A DNA stretch of 50,844 nucleotides from Collinsella aerofaciens (GCF_015557435.1 NZ_JADNOH010000102.1:1-50844); one strand, 5' to 3'. Positions 1 to 8,111 are shown, numbered from the stretch's first letter. Numbers and translations are program-made. The notes: generated by a model not told the origin, from the letters alone.

Positions 1-15
1 TCGGTCGGAGGGGTG

Positions 16-60
16 GCTTTGTAAAGCCGTTTGTCTCCACCCGCATAGCGGGTGGGTTGA
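16..60. other. Hairpin-rich left edge, possible right end of an IS200/IS605-type element
   Basis: The first 118 bases hold no gene. They hold a perfect 6-bp hairpin (GGCTTT/AAAGCC, 16-29), then CCACCCGC-ATA-GCGGGTGG (37-55) followed at once by GTTGAA, and a small AGACT/AGTCT hairpin near 83-94. A G+C hairpin followed by a TTGAA/TTCAA-like end recalls the right ends of IS200/IS605 elements, where the tnpB 3' end and its omega RNA lie. No tnpB is visible because the window starts here, so this is only a suggestion; a plain terminator is equally possible. Confidence 0.3.
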
Positions 61-103
61 AGCTGGCCGCTGCGCGCCCAGCAGACTAAAGTCTTGAACG
101 CAA

Positions 104-128
104 AGGAGGCCACTTAATGTGGCCTCCG
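104..128 (-). terminator. Terminator of pcrA
   Basis: A perfect 9-bp stem GGAGGCCAC/GTGGCCTCC with a 5-base loop lies 60 bases past the helicase stop. Read on the minus strand it is followed by TTTGCG. The T-run is short, so efficiency is uncertain. Confidence 0.55.
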
Positions 129-190
129 TCTTGCGCAGGACTGCCCGAGCAGGCGATGTTACCCCATACGCCCGCCCAGGTCCGCCGGGA

Positions 191-3091
191 TCACGACAGC
201 TTGACGATCGGCGCAAAGCCCTTCATAAGCTTTTTGGTCTGGCCGGTCTTTTCGAATTGAACCTCGATCATGTCTCCAGCGACCGAGATCACGGTACCGG
301 TGCCAAAGGTCTTGTGGCTCACGGTATCGCCCGCGGCAAAGTCCTGCGACGCGCTGGCGCGATCGACTTTGCGCTCCACCGTCGGCGACACCTTGGACGA
401 CGGCTTTTTGGCTCGCGGCGCGCCCGAGCCAAAGGTCGAGGCAACACGGCCGGCGTCGGGCGAGACCCCACGATGGCGCTCGGTCCCATAGCTGCTGCCG
501 CCAAAGAAATCGTCGAAGCTCGATCCGCCGCGCGATCCGGAGCCGCCGGTCGAGCGCGTATGCGAACCGAACACCTTGCCGCCATACATATCCGAACCCA
601 TGCCCGAGCCAAAAGTGCCGTGACGGTCGCCGCGCTTCTCCCATCCCGTGCCCTCAAAACCGGCAGAGCCGATACCGCTAAACTCGATATCTTCAAACGG
701 AATCTCGTTGAGGAAGCGCGAGCGCGGGTTGGCCGAGGTCGAGCCATAGGTACGGCGCGTTGCCGCATATGTTAGGAACAGGCGCTTGCGGGCGCGCGTG
801 ATGGCGACGTATGCCAAGCGGCGCTCTTCCTCGAGCTTGCCCGGATCGTCGCTGCCACCAAAGTCGTGCACGTGCGGGAAGATGCCCTCCTCCATGCCGG
901 CAACGAAGACCGCCGGGAACTCCAGACCCTTGGCGGAGTGGATGGTCATCATGGTGATGGCATGCGTCTCGCCGGCCAGGGAGTCCAGGTCGGAGCGCAG
1001 GGCCAGCCACTCCATAAGGGCGGGCAGTGCCTTGCAGGTAAGCGGGCCATAAGTGCGCTCAATCTCGTCAGCATGCACGGCACCGGCCGGCAGCTCCGTC
1101 GGCGCGGCGTACGCGTTGCCCGCGATGGCGGCAGCCAGAGCATCCTGCGGAGAGAGCGCCGGAGCCGCCAGACTGTCGAGCGGATTGGAGCCAGCGGCGT
1201 CACGGGCGCCGACCAATGCCTCAAACGAGGATGCGGGTGCGGACGGTCCGGGCTCGGGCGCAGGTGCGCTCACCACGACGGGCTCGGGCTCGGCGCCTGC
1301 CGGCACATCGGCAACGCCAGCCGCACGCAGCTCTTCCAAGCTCTCGAGCGTACCCTCGATATCCTCGTGCGTCTCCTCAAACTCGGCGGCGACGCCCAGG
1401 AATTCCTGGATGTTCTCGGCGCGGCTCTCGGACTCCATGGTGCCCTCGGCGCGGAACGCCTGCAGCAGGCCCGTCTTGTCGATGATCATCTCAACGACGT
1501 CCTTGAGCTCGCCGTCCATGCGGCGGCCCTCGCGCACCAGCGCCACAAAGCTCGACAGGCCGTTGCGCACCTTGGCGCTAAACATGCCCGTCTCGGCCGT
1601 TGCGATCTCGCAGGCCTGGAAGAACGAACAGCGGTTATCGCGCGCCAGCTGCTCGATCTTTTGAATCGAGGTGGAGCCGATACCGCGGCGCGGCGTGTTA
1701 ATGACGCGCTTGACGCTCATTTCGTCGGCCGGGTTCACGATCATCTTGAGGTAGGCCATGACGTCGCGGATCTCGGCACGGTCGAAGAATCGCGTGCCGC
1801 CGACGATCTTGTAGGGCACGCCCGCGCGCAGGAACATATCTTCGAGGATACGCGACTGGGCATTGGTTCGGTAGAAGACGGCGATATCGTCGTAGCTCGT
1901 GCCCTTGGAGTGCAACTTTTCGATCTCGCCGGCAATCCAGCGGCCCTCGTCGCGCTCATCGCTCGCCTGGAAGGCCTGGATCTTCTCGCCGTCGCCCTCG
2001 GCCGTAAACAGGCGCTTGTCCTTGCGCTGCGAGTTATGGCGCACCACGGCGTTGGCGGCGCTCAGGATATGACCCGTGGAGCGGTAGTTCTGCTCCAGCT
2101 TGACGGTCTTGCAGTTTTTAAAGTCCTTCTCAAAGTCCAGGATGTTGGTAATGTCGGCGCCGCGCCAGCTGTAAATGGACTGGTCGTCGTCGCCCACGAC
2201 CATGAGGTTTTGGTACTTGGCGGCCAGCAGGTTGGCGATCTCGTACTGAACGTGGTTGGTGTCCTGATACTCGTCGACGCTAATGTAGCGGAAGCGCTCC
2301 TGATACTTATCGAGCACCTCGGGGCGGGTGCGCAGCAGCTCGAGCGTGCGCACGAGCAAGTCATCGAAGTCCATAGCGTTGGCGGCGCGCAGGCGGCGTT
2401 CCAGCTCCAGGTAGACCTGCGCGGCCTTTTTGTCGTTGGGGCTGTCGGCAGATTTAAGCATGTCCTCGGGGCCGATCATGGCGTTTTTGGCCGAGCTGAT
2501 CTTGCTGCGGATCATGTTGATGGGGAACTGCTTTTGCTCAATGCCGAGCGCCTGCATAATGTCGCGAACCATGCGCTTGGAGTCGTCGTCATCGTAGATG
2601 GTGAACTGACCGGTGTAGCCCAGCAGGTCGGCGTCCTCGCGCAGCATGCGCACGCACATGGCATGGAACGTGCATACCCACATGCCGCGGGTACCGTTGG
2701 GGATGAGCGCCGCCAGACGCTCGCGCATCTCGGCCGCGGCCTTGTTGGTAAACGTGATGGCCAGGACCCGCCAGGGCTTAACGCCTAGGTCGCCGAGCAT
2801 GTGCGCGATGCGGAAGGTCAGGACGCGGGTCTTGCCCGAGCCGGCGCCGGCAAGGACCAGCAGCGGACCCTCGGTAGTCAGGACCGCCTCGCGCTGGGCG
2901 GGGTTGAGGCTGTCGATGTCGACGAGCGGCTTGGCGGGCTTGGGCTCCGGCGCCGGGGCGTCGTAGATGTCGAGCGGAACGAGCTCGGGCTCCGGCGCGG
3001 CAGGGGCGGTGTACGCATCGAGCGGCACAGGCTCCGGCGCGGGCGGAACGGGCGCGGCGATGTTCTTTTCCCAGGGCAAGGGCTGGGTCAT
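191..3091 (-). CDS. pcrA: ATP-dependent DNA helicase, PcrA/UvrD family
   Basis: A superfamily 1A 3'-5' helicase of 966 residues, acting in nucleotide excision repair, replication and removal of RNA polymerase or recombinase from DNA. Walker A AGAGSGKT lies at 81-88, the Walker B-like DEYQDTN at 273-279, the GDDDQSIYSWRGAD motif at 300-313, and HSAKGLEFP (motif V region) near 718-726. The C-terminus carries the Tudor-like PcrA tail (VSHKTFGTGTV) used to contact RNA polymerase. The ATG at 3091 was chosen over an upstream in-frame start because GAGGAG lies just before it. The protein is longer than typical PcrA (about 740 residues): it has a Pro-rich N-terminal extension (1-58) with repeated PLDxY units, a Pro/Ala-rich insertion (about 588-685), and a Gly/Ser-rich stretch before the tail. 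Confidence 0.95.
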   Translation of the reverse strand: MTQPLPWEKNIAAPVPPAPEPVPLDAYTAPAAPEPELVPLDIYDAPAPEPKPAKPLVDIDSLNPAQREAVLTTEGPLLVLAGAGSGKTRVLTFRIAHMLGDLGVKPWRVLAITFTNKAAAEMRERLAALIPNGTRGMWVCTFHAMCVRMLREDADLLGYTGQFTIYDDDDSKRMVRDIMQALGIEQKQFPINMIRSKISSAKNAMIGPEDMLKSADSPNDKKAAQVYLELERRLRAANAMDFDDLLVRTLELLRTRPEVLDKYQERFRYISVDEYQDTNHVQYEIANLLAAKYQNLMVVGDDDQSIYSWRGADITNILDFEKDFKNCKTVKLEQNYRSTGHILSAANAVVRHNSQRKDKRLFTAEGDGEKIQAFQASDERDEGRWIAGEIEKLHSKGTSYDDIAVFYRTNAQSRILEDMFLRAGVPYKIVGGTRFFDRAEIRDVMAYLKMIVNPADEMSVKRVINTPRRGIGSTSIQKIEQLARDNRCSFFQACEIATAETGMFSAKVRNGLSSFVALVREGRRMDGELKDVVEMIIDKTGLLQAFRAEGTMESESRAENIQEFLGVAAEFEETHEDIEGTLESLEELRAAGVADVPAGAEPEPVVVSAPAPEPGPSAPASSFEALVGARDAAGSNPLDSLAAPALSPQDALAAAIAGNAYAAPTELPAGAVHADEIERTYGPLTCKALPALMEWLALRSDLDSLAGETHAITMMTIHSAKGLEFPAVFVAGMEEGIFPHVHDFGGSDDPGKLEEERRLAYVAITRARKRLFLTYAATRRTYGSTSANPRSRFLNEIPFEDIEFSGIGSAGFEGTGWEKRGDRHGTFGSGMGSDMYGGKVFGSHTRSTGGSGSRGGSSFDDFFGGSSYGTERHRGVSPDAGRVASTFGSGAPRAKKPSSKVSPTVERKVDRASASQDFAAGDTVSHKTFGTGTVISVAGDMIEVQFEKTGQTKKLMKGFAPIVKLS

Positions 3092-3229
3092 GGGCGACTC
3101 CTCATCTGACGGACGGCGCGCCTGCGGGCGGCGCCATAGTTTGAGCCGTACCAGTATACCGAGCCGCGCGGACACCGACGCAAATCACACCACGACTCCG
3201 CGCACCGCCACCACCCAAGCGCCCCAAAT

Positions 3230-3298
3230 AAGTTGCGGTGAAATAGTTCCTGAAACCAGCCTTCTGGCCCCCAAACAGGAACTATTCCACCGCAACTT
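3230..3298. repeat. Palindromic repeat family A, copy 1
   Basis: A hairpin with 23-nt arms and 22 of 23 matched positions. The outer arms AGTTGCGGTG/CACCGCAACT are shared with copies at 31092 and 42097, while the inner stem here is GTTCCTG/CAGGAAC. It lies between the divergent pcrA and dehydrogenase genes, in their shared promoter region. Confidence 0.75.
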
Positions 3299-3364
3299 CG
3301 ATTGGCTCGGAGGGCTAGAATATCTACCACTTCTACCCCATCCCCACATGGCAGGAGGGCCTCT

Positions 3365-4363
3365 GTGAAGCATAAGGTGCTCTATTACATGGTCGATGGT
3401 TCGACCGAAGCTGGCCAGGCAGCGCTCGATGCAATCGAAGGTGGCGACCAGATTGAGCTGATTGGCTGCGCGCATGAGCCTAATGTCTGTCCTACCGCCG
3501 AGCAGCTGATCGGCTGCGAGGGCTTTGTCGGCGAGTTCGGTCCCGTCGATGATGCATGTGCCGACGCCATGGCAGCCGCGGGAATGCGCATCGTCTCGAA
3601 CATGTCTATCGGCCTGAACCACGTTGCCGTCGACCGGCTGGCCTCACATGGCATCACCGTCACCAACTGCCCTGGATACTGCTCGGACGACGTCGCTCAG
3701 CACGCCATCGCTTTGATGCTTGACCTGATGCGCCAAGTTACGTTTCTCAACCGCGGCGTGCGCGATGGCGCCTGGAATCCACTTGCCGGCTACACCATGC
3801 ATCGCACGCAGGGCCGCACGTTGGGGCTTGTCTTTTTTGGCAGCATCGCGCGTGCTGTTGTGCCCATCGCGCAAGCGCTCGGCATGAAGGTACTGGTGTG
3901 GGCGCCGACCAAGACGGCAGAAGAGCTTGTCGCCGCCGGTTGCGCCAAGGCTCAAACGCTCGATGAACTGCTCGGCGCATCGGATATCGTCAGCCTGCAT
4001 TGTCCGCTGATTCCCGAGACCGAGAGCCTCATTGGAGAGCGCGAGCTCGCACTCATGAAGCCCACGGCATTTTTGATTAACACGGCCCGCGGGCCCATCG
4101 TAGATGAGGATGCCCTGGTTACTGCCTTGGACGAGGGCATCGCCAGCGGTGGCACGCGCGGCATCTGCGGCGCCGCGCTCGACGTGCTCGCCGATGAAAC
4201 CGCGCCCAACCAGGCCCTGATCGCGCACCCGCGCTGTATTGTCACGCCCCATTGTGCGTACAGCACGCAGGAAGCCTACGACACCGTCCGTCACATGTCG
4301 CTGCAGGCCGTAGTAGACAAGCTCGTCTTCAACCGCAAACCCGAACACACCGTGACCGAATAA
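3365..4363 (+). CDS. D-2-hydroxyacid dehydrogenase family protein
   Basis: A 332-residue member of the D-isomer 2-hydroxyacid dehydrogenase family, whose members reduce 2-keto acids or oxidise phosphoglycerate-like substrates with NAD(P)H. The catalytic Arg region NTARGPIVDE, the Glu region (DVLADE) and the His region (TPHCAYST) are present. The nucleotide-binding loop is unusual: where the family has GxGxxG this protein reads FFGSIA, so the first and third glycines are replaced, and the usual acidic residue at the end of beta-2 is missing (WAPT). The start is GTG at 3365, six bases after AGGAGG; upstream in-frame ATG codons have no RBS. It stands alone, divergent from pcrA. Substrate unknown. 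Confidence 0.85.
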   Translation: MKHKVLYYMVDGSTEAGQAALDAIEGGDQIELIGCAHEPNVCPTAEQLIGCEGFVGEFGPVDDACADAMAAAGMRIVSNMSIGLNHVAVDRLASHGITVTNCPGYCSDDVAQHAIALMLDLMRQVTFLNRGVRDGAWNPLAGYTMHRTQGRTLGLVFFGSIARAVVPIAQALGMKVLVWAPTKTAEELVAAGCAKAQTLDELLGASDIVSLHCPLIPETESLIGERELALMKPTAFLINTARGPIVDEDALVTALDEGIASGGTRGICGAALDVLADETAPNQALIAHPRCIVTPHCAYSTQEAYDTVRHMSLQAVVDKLVFNRKPEHTVTE

Positions 4364-4432
4364 TTGGTGCAAACAAACCTGGCCCCAATGCACCAATCAC
4401 GGAGCCGCCGATGTCATAGCAACGGCAGCGAG

Positions 4433-4530
4433 CGGCGGCCAGAGCGAACAAATTGGCATGAAAAGAGGGCGGCATAGACCTTTTGGTCATGCCGCCCTCT
4501 TTGAATGACAAGCTGTCGCTCTGGCCGCCG
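4433..4530. terminator. Bidirectional terminator inside a larger inverted repeat
   Basis: Between the converging dehydrogenase and uppP genes, 4462-4502 forms a stem AAAGAGGGCGGCAT/ATGCCGCCCTCTTT with A/T runs on both sides, a good terminator in both directions. It is flanked by a second perfect 15-bp inverted repeat (4433-4447 and 4516-4530, CGGCGGCCAGAGCGA and its complement), so the whole segment can fold as two nested stems. Confidence 0.8.
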
Positions 4531-4546
4531 CGCAGCGTCAACCAAG

Positions 4547-5527
4547 TTACAGGCCGAGCATCGGCACCGCTACAAAGAAGTATGCAAGCACTACGATGCC
4601 CAGGATGATGCGGTAGACGCCGAAGCACTTGAAGTCGTGACGACGGACGAAGCCCATGAGCCACTTGATGGCGATGAGCGACACCACGAAGGCCACAACG
4701 CAGCCCACGCCCAGGATGGCGATCTCGTTGGCGCCAAACGTGCCGCCCTTAATGAAGTACTTGACCAGTTTGAGCGCGCTCGCACCGAACATAACGGGGA
4801 TAGCCAAGAAGAACGTGAACTTGGACGCCACCGAACGCGTGCAGCCCAAAAGCAAGCCGCCGATGATGGTGGAACCGGAGCGAGACGTACCAGGCACCAG
4901 CGAAAGAACCTGGAAGCAGCCGATGCCCAGCGCGGTCTTCCAGCTCAGGTCCTCGAGCGTAGTGATGGAGCCAAAGTCCAGATCCTCGTTATCGTCCTCA
5001 TCCTCGGCAACAGCCGCTGCGGGCGCTGCAAAGTGCGCACCGGCGGGACGTCCGCCCGCCACCACGGCACGCGAACCAAACGAACCGGCAACGGCCATTT
5101 CCTCGCGCTTGCTGGCGCGCCAGTTCTCGATCACGATAAACAGCACGCCGTACACGATAAGCGCCAGCGCCACGACGGGAGCGTTGTAGAAATGCTCCTC
5201 CATCCAGTCGTTGAGCGGCAGGCCGATCGCCGCGGCAGGAATACAGCCGAGCACGATCTTGCCCCACAGCACCCACGTGTCGCGACGGCCTTCCTTGCCC
5301 TTGCTGGGCGAGAACGGGTTGAGCTCGTGGAAGAACAGCACGCAGACGGCCAGAATGGCGCCGAGCTGAATCACGACCAGGAACATATTCCAGAACGTCT
5401 CGCTCACGTTCATCTTGACGAACTCGTCCACCAAGATCATATGGCCCGTCGACGAAACCGGCAACCATTCGGTGATGCCCTCGACCAGTCCCATGAAGGC
5501 AGATTTTAGAAGCTCGATAATATCCAA
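4547..5527 (-). CDS. uppP: Undecaprenyl-diphosphatase UppP (BacA family)
   Basis: An integral membrane enzyme that dephosphorylates undecaprenyl pyrophosphate, recycling the lipid carrier for peptidoglycan synthesis; overexpression gives bacitracin resistance. The hallmark motifs are clear: GLVEGITEWLPVSSTGH near the N-terminus and LVPGTSRSGST in the second half, with many hydrophobic helices. The TTG at 5527 was preferred because the protein then begins (M)DIIELLKSAFMG like known UppP, with GAGGGGG about five bases upstream; an in-frame ATG at 5596 would add 23 unlikely residues. At 326 residues it is longer than usual (about 265-290) because of a soluble loop of about 50 residues before LSWKTALG that is Ala-rich and then strongly acidic (AEDEDDNEDLDFG). 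Confidence 0.93.
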   Translation of the reverse strand: MDIIELLKSAFMGLVEGITEWLPVSSTGHMILVDEFVKMNVSETFWNMFLVVIQLGAILAVCVLFFHELNPFSPSKGKEGRRDTWVLWGKIVLGCIPAAAIGLPLNDWMEEHFYNAPVVALALIVYGVLFIVIENWRASKREEMAVAGSFGSRAVVAGGRPAGAHFAAPAAAVAEDEDDNEDLDFGSITTLEDLSWKTALGIGCFQVLSLVPGTSRSGSTIIGGLLLGCTRSVASKFTFFLAIPVMFGASALKLVKYFIKGGTFGANEIAILGVGCVVAFVVSLIAIKWLMGFVRRHDFKCFGVYRIILGIVVLAYFFVAVPMLGL

Positions 5528-5776
5528 AGGGACCCCCTCGTTAGACACCCGCCGGTAGATGTTCTGCGGACGATGCGGGCGATGTCCCATTATCAACCGT
5601 TAGCGGCGCGCCCGCGCCTACCCTTACCAAAAAACTCGCCCGTTCACAGAATTGCGAGCGGTCAAACCGAAATCCTTGGGTATAACTGCAACAAGGTAAA
5701 GTGTCCGGCGGCCAACGCGCCCGCGCCCGCTCGACGCACGAGCCTCACGCCCGTGCGATAGACCAAGGAGGAAACC

Positions 5777-6214
5777 ATGAACGAGGGCTACACCAAGGTA
5801 TTTGTTTCGCTCGACGGTACCGAGCAGCAGGATTTTGTGCTCGCACGCGCCATCAAGGTCGCCGCAAACAACGGTGCCAAGCTGATTATTGGTCACGTGA
5901 TTGACTCCACGGCGCTCGAGAGCGCCGGCTCCTACCCGGTCGACCTGGTCAACGGCCTAGAGGAGGCCTTTAACAACTCCATTGCCAAGCAGCTCGAGGA
6001 GGCCAAGGCCAATCCCGATATTCCCGAGGTCGAGGTCATGATTCGCGCCGGTCGTATTCGCGAGACGCTCAAGGACGAGATGCTCGACGTGGTCAAGCCC
6101 GACCTGGTGCTCTGCGGTGCCCGCGGCCTATCCTCGATTAAGTATGCGCTGCTGGGCTCGATTTCGACGTTCCTGCTGCGTAACACGGACTGCGACATTT
6201 TGGTCGTGAAGTAG
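5777..6214 (+). CDS. Universal stress protein, UspA family
   Basis: A 145-residue single-domain Usp protein. The C-terminal ATP-binding signature G-2x-G-9x-G-(S/T) is intact (GARG, nine residues, GS), so it probably belongs to the ATP-binding class. Such proteins are cytoplasmic dimers that accumulate under starvation or stress; their exact targets are usually unknown. The ATG at 5777 follows AGGAGG by a normal spacing. A TATAAC at 5681-5686 may be a -10 element, leaving a leader of about 85 bases; no convincing -35 was seen. It is monocistronic, divergent from uppP and convergent with hipA. Confidence 0.9.
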   Translation: MNEGYTKVFVSLDGTEQQDFVLARAIKVAANNGAKLIIGHVIDSTALESAGSYPVDLVNGLEEAFNNSIAKQLEEAKANPDIPEVEVMIRAGRIRETLKDEMLDVVKPDLVLCGARGLSSIKYALLGSISTFLLRNTDCDILVVK

Positions 6215-6227
6215 GTTCCTTCCCGTC

Positions 6228-6318
6228 GGCGCAAGGCCTGCGGGGTTATCACGCCGACGTCCTCGCCGCTTCGCGGCTGCGGGATGTCGGCTTAGATAAC
6301 CCCTCCCGGCCTTGCGCC
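6228..6318. repeat. Long imperfect inverted repeat after the usp gene
   Basis: The outer arms run GGCGCAAGGCC...GGGGTTATC and GATAACCCC...GGCCTTGCGCC; inside them sit GCCGAC/GTCGGC and a TTCG-capped CGCCGC/GCGGC hairpin. The 91 bases can fold almost completely on themselves. No T-run follows, so it does not look like a simple terminator; it could be a structured 3' UTR or a REP-like element. Confidence 0.7.
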
Positions 6319-6360
6319 TTCGTCACCGTACTTCAACGAGTTATCTGATTAAAAGATGGC

Positions 6361-6393
6361 GTGCTGCCCCGTTTGGGGCGGCACGTTTTGTTT
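6361..6393 (+). terminator. Rho-independent terminator
   Basis: GTGCTGCCCC/GGGGCGGCAC stem with a GTTT loop, followed by GTTTTGTTT on the plus strand. The right half (GGGGCGGCACG plus T-run) is repeated about 20 bases further on. It separates the usp gene from the converging hipA gene. Confidence 0.75.
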
Positions 6394-6414
6394 GGGTGGG
6401 GCGGCACGTTTTTG

Positions 6415-7707
6415 TTATGGGGCGATTCTGTTTAGGCGGGTTTGTACTTCTGGAATGATCTTATCGAACATTGCTTCTGCCTCAGGGAAACCTTCTTCTT
6501 TGAGGCTGCGCGCTGCATCTCTCAGTGCGTCTGGCACCTCACTGCAGGTGTCGTTAATCATTCCGGTGACGATCCCCTGGGGCAAACCCGCCTCGGCCAT
6601 TTGCCTCAACACCGACTCGCGAGTCACATCATCGATTTTTCGGCTTCCGCCAAACGAAACCCCCATCTCGCGAACGAGATTGGGATAGATCGTTGTACAC
6701 AACACGTCGTAGAGCGGCGCCAACCTCACTTGCTTCCAGTCCTCGTCCCACACGAGTGACCAATTCTTAAGATGGTTGTCGCAGTTTCCTACGGCATAAT
6801 CGAACAGTTGGTTATAGCCAACAAGAAACCTATCCTCCATTTGATTCGTCGACACCCTTCGTACCGCGTCGACGATAAGCCCCAGGTAATTGACGCCCGT
6901 TGGCTCATATTTAAGCTCGCGCGAAATGCCTTTTGCCTGACAAATGTCCTCCTGGTGCAGACGATTTGGAACCAGCAGCCCATCGAGCGAACGACCACCA
7001 TTAGACATCGCTCGGTCAAACCGCTTCACGGCGATAATCGGTTCGGCATCTTCAACTCGAATTAGAAAGCACTCTTCGGCTGATAGATCCATCAGCGAAG
7101 CAGCTCTCACGCACATAGCTTCGCACACCGTCTCACCCGGAAATGCTTTCGACCCCGCTTTGAGGATATGCGTCGATGGGGCTGCCCCGTGGGGCAGATA
7201 CCATCCATCGCATGAGTCATCACCCGCATGGTAGAGGCCGATTTTCGCCTGAGCGCCCGCAAGGGAAATTCGACTCTCGAGCGCAAGACCAAAGGCCACC
7301 TCCGCTGGCGCGTACGCCAGCTTGTTCAGCTGCTTCTCCCCTATCTCCTCATAGCCCATTTCGAGACCGTCGGCCGAAGGTTCTCGCGTCAAAATCAAAG
7401 CGCCGACGGGTTCGTTGCGAACCAAATCGAGGACCTTAAAGTAATCGCCGCGTTCCGCCCGAGCCTTTTTCTCAAGGTCTCTATTGAGCTGTCCCTCTGG
7501 AATAATGCCGGAGAAAAAGGAGCTCGTTACGTCCGGGCTGAATGTCTCGGCCGACAAGGGCAACGAGGACGAAATCGGAACCGCGTCAGCATTCTCGAGG
7601 TACTCGGGGACATAGGTGAATAGCGGAAGCCCAGCATTCTCTTCCAATATGCCAAGCAGCTGGTAGGATCCCTTAAACTCACGATGAACAAACAGCGTGC
7701 CGCCCAT
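6415..7707 (-). CDS. hipA: HipA-like Ser/Thr kinase toxin
   Basis: A 430-residue HipA-domain protein kinase, the toxin of a type II system. Known HipA phosphorylates glutamyl-tRNA synthetase and related kinases hit other tRNA synthetases, which stops translation and promotes persistence; the target here is unknown. Recognisable elements in order are SLAGAQAKIGL, the segment THILKAGSKAFPG, the lysine-containing AVKRFDRA strand, LHQEDICQA, the catalytic loop GNCDNHLKNWSL and the metal-binding Asp in LAPLYDVL. All key kinase residues look intact. The ATG overlaps the hipB stop codon by one base (TAATG), which points to translational coupling. Base composition is a little lower in G+C than its neighbours, compatible with transfer. 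Confidence 0.9.
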   Translation of the reverse strand: MGGTLFVHREFKGSYQLLGILEENAGLPLFTYVPEYLENADAVPISSSLPLSAETFSPDVTSSFFSGIIPEGQLNRDLEKKARAERGDYFKVLDLVRNEPVGALILTREPSADGLEMGYEEIGEKQLNKLAYAPAEVAFGLALESRISLAGAQAKIGLYHAGDDSCDGWYLPHGAAPSTHILKAGSKAFPGETVCEAMCVRAASLMDLSAEECFLIRVEDAEPIIAVKRFDRAMSNGGRSLDGLLVPNRLHQEDICQAKGISRELKYEPTGVNYLGLIVDAVRRVSTNQMEDRFLVGYNQLFDYAVGNCDNHLKNWSLVWDEDWKQVRLAPLYDVLCTTIYPNLVREMGVSFGGSRKIDDVTRESVLRQMAEAGLPQGIVTGMINDTCSEVPDALRDAARSLKEEGFPEAEAMFDKIIPEVQTRLNRIAP

Positions 7708-7997
7708 TATTTTCCCCTCACCTTCAGAATAAAATCGATATCCACGATGGAGGCGTAGTCGAAAATGACGCCGATTTCGACCGTTGTCCGCCCCCGCTCG
7801 ATATCGCCTATCACACGAAGGCTGCGACCCGTCATAGTCGCGACGTCGCGTTGAGTTAGACCAAGTTCACGCCTTCTAAGCCTAAGGGCCTTCCCCATCT
7901 CGCCCGGATCGAAAACCATGCGTTCCGAGAAAGCAGTTTCAGACGGCTTAAGTTTGATGCGCCCATCGAGCACTTTAGTCGTTGTCACCGTTCTCAT
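7707..7997 (-). CDS. hipB: HipB-like antitoxin, HTH (XRE family)
   Basis: A 96-residue DNA-binding antitoxin. The helix-turn-helix spans about residues 32-75 (MGKALRLRRRELGLTQRDVA, then RSLRVIGDIERG), preceded by an N-terminal extension of about 30 residues. Its partner is the downstream HipA-like kinase. By analogy with HipB it should neutralise the kinase and repress its own operon by binding the palindromes just upstream. AGGAG lies five bases before the ATG at 7997. The gene is first in a two-gene operon. Confidence 0.88.
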   Translation of the reverse strand: MRTVTTTKVLDGRIKLKPSETAFSERMVFDPGEMGKALRLRRRELGLTQRDVATMTGRSLRVIGDIERGRTTVEIGVIFDYASIVDIDFILKVRGK

Positions 7998-8009
7998 GTC
8001 GCTCCTTAG

Positions 8010-8111
8010 CTATGTTCCCATTCGTGAACATAGTATAGAACTGTAAAGCTATGTTCCCGAACGTGATTATAGCTTTACAAGTAATACCTATATTCACGTT
8101 CGTGAACATAG
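8010..8111. promoter_or_regulatory. Three tandem operators and promoter of hipBA
   Basis: Three 24-bp near-palindromes of the form CTATrTTCnC...CGTGAayATAG lie at 8010-8033, 8049-8072 and 8088-8111. Their centres are exactly 39 bp apart. The middle one is extended by a perfect 11-bp inverted repeat TGTAAAGCTAT/ATAGCTTTACA (8042-8079). On the minus strand TATAAT (8066-8071) and TATACT (8032-8037) are possible -10 elements inside or between the operators, so bound HipB would block RNA polymerase. Confidence 0.8.

Noticed and set aside
866-2788. A 640-codon plus-strand open frame opposite pcrA
   Set aside because: It is antisense to a gene with complete helicase motifs; high G+C leaves long stop-free antisense frames. 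Composition is repetitive Leu/His/Arg and no domain is seen. The same applies to long antisense frames over purH, the DUF2207 gene and the his genes.
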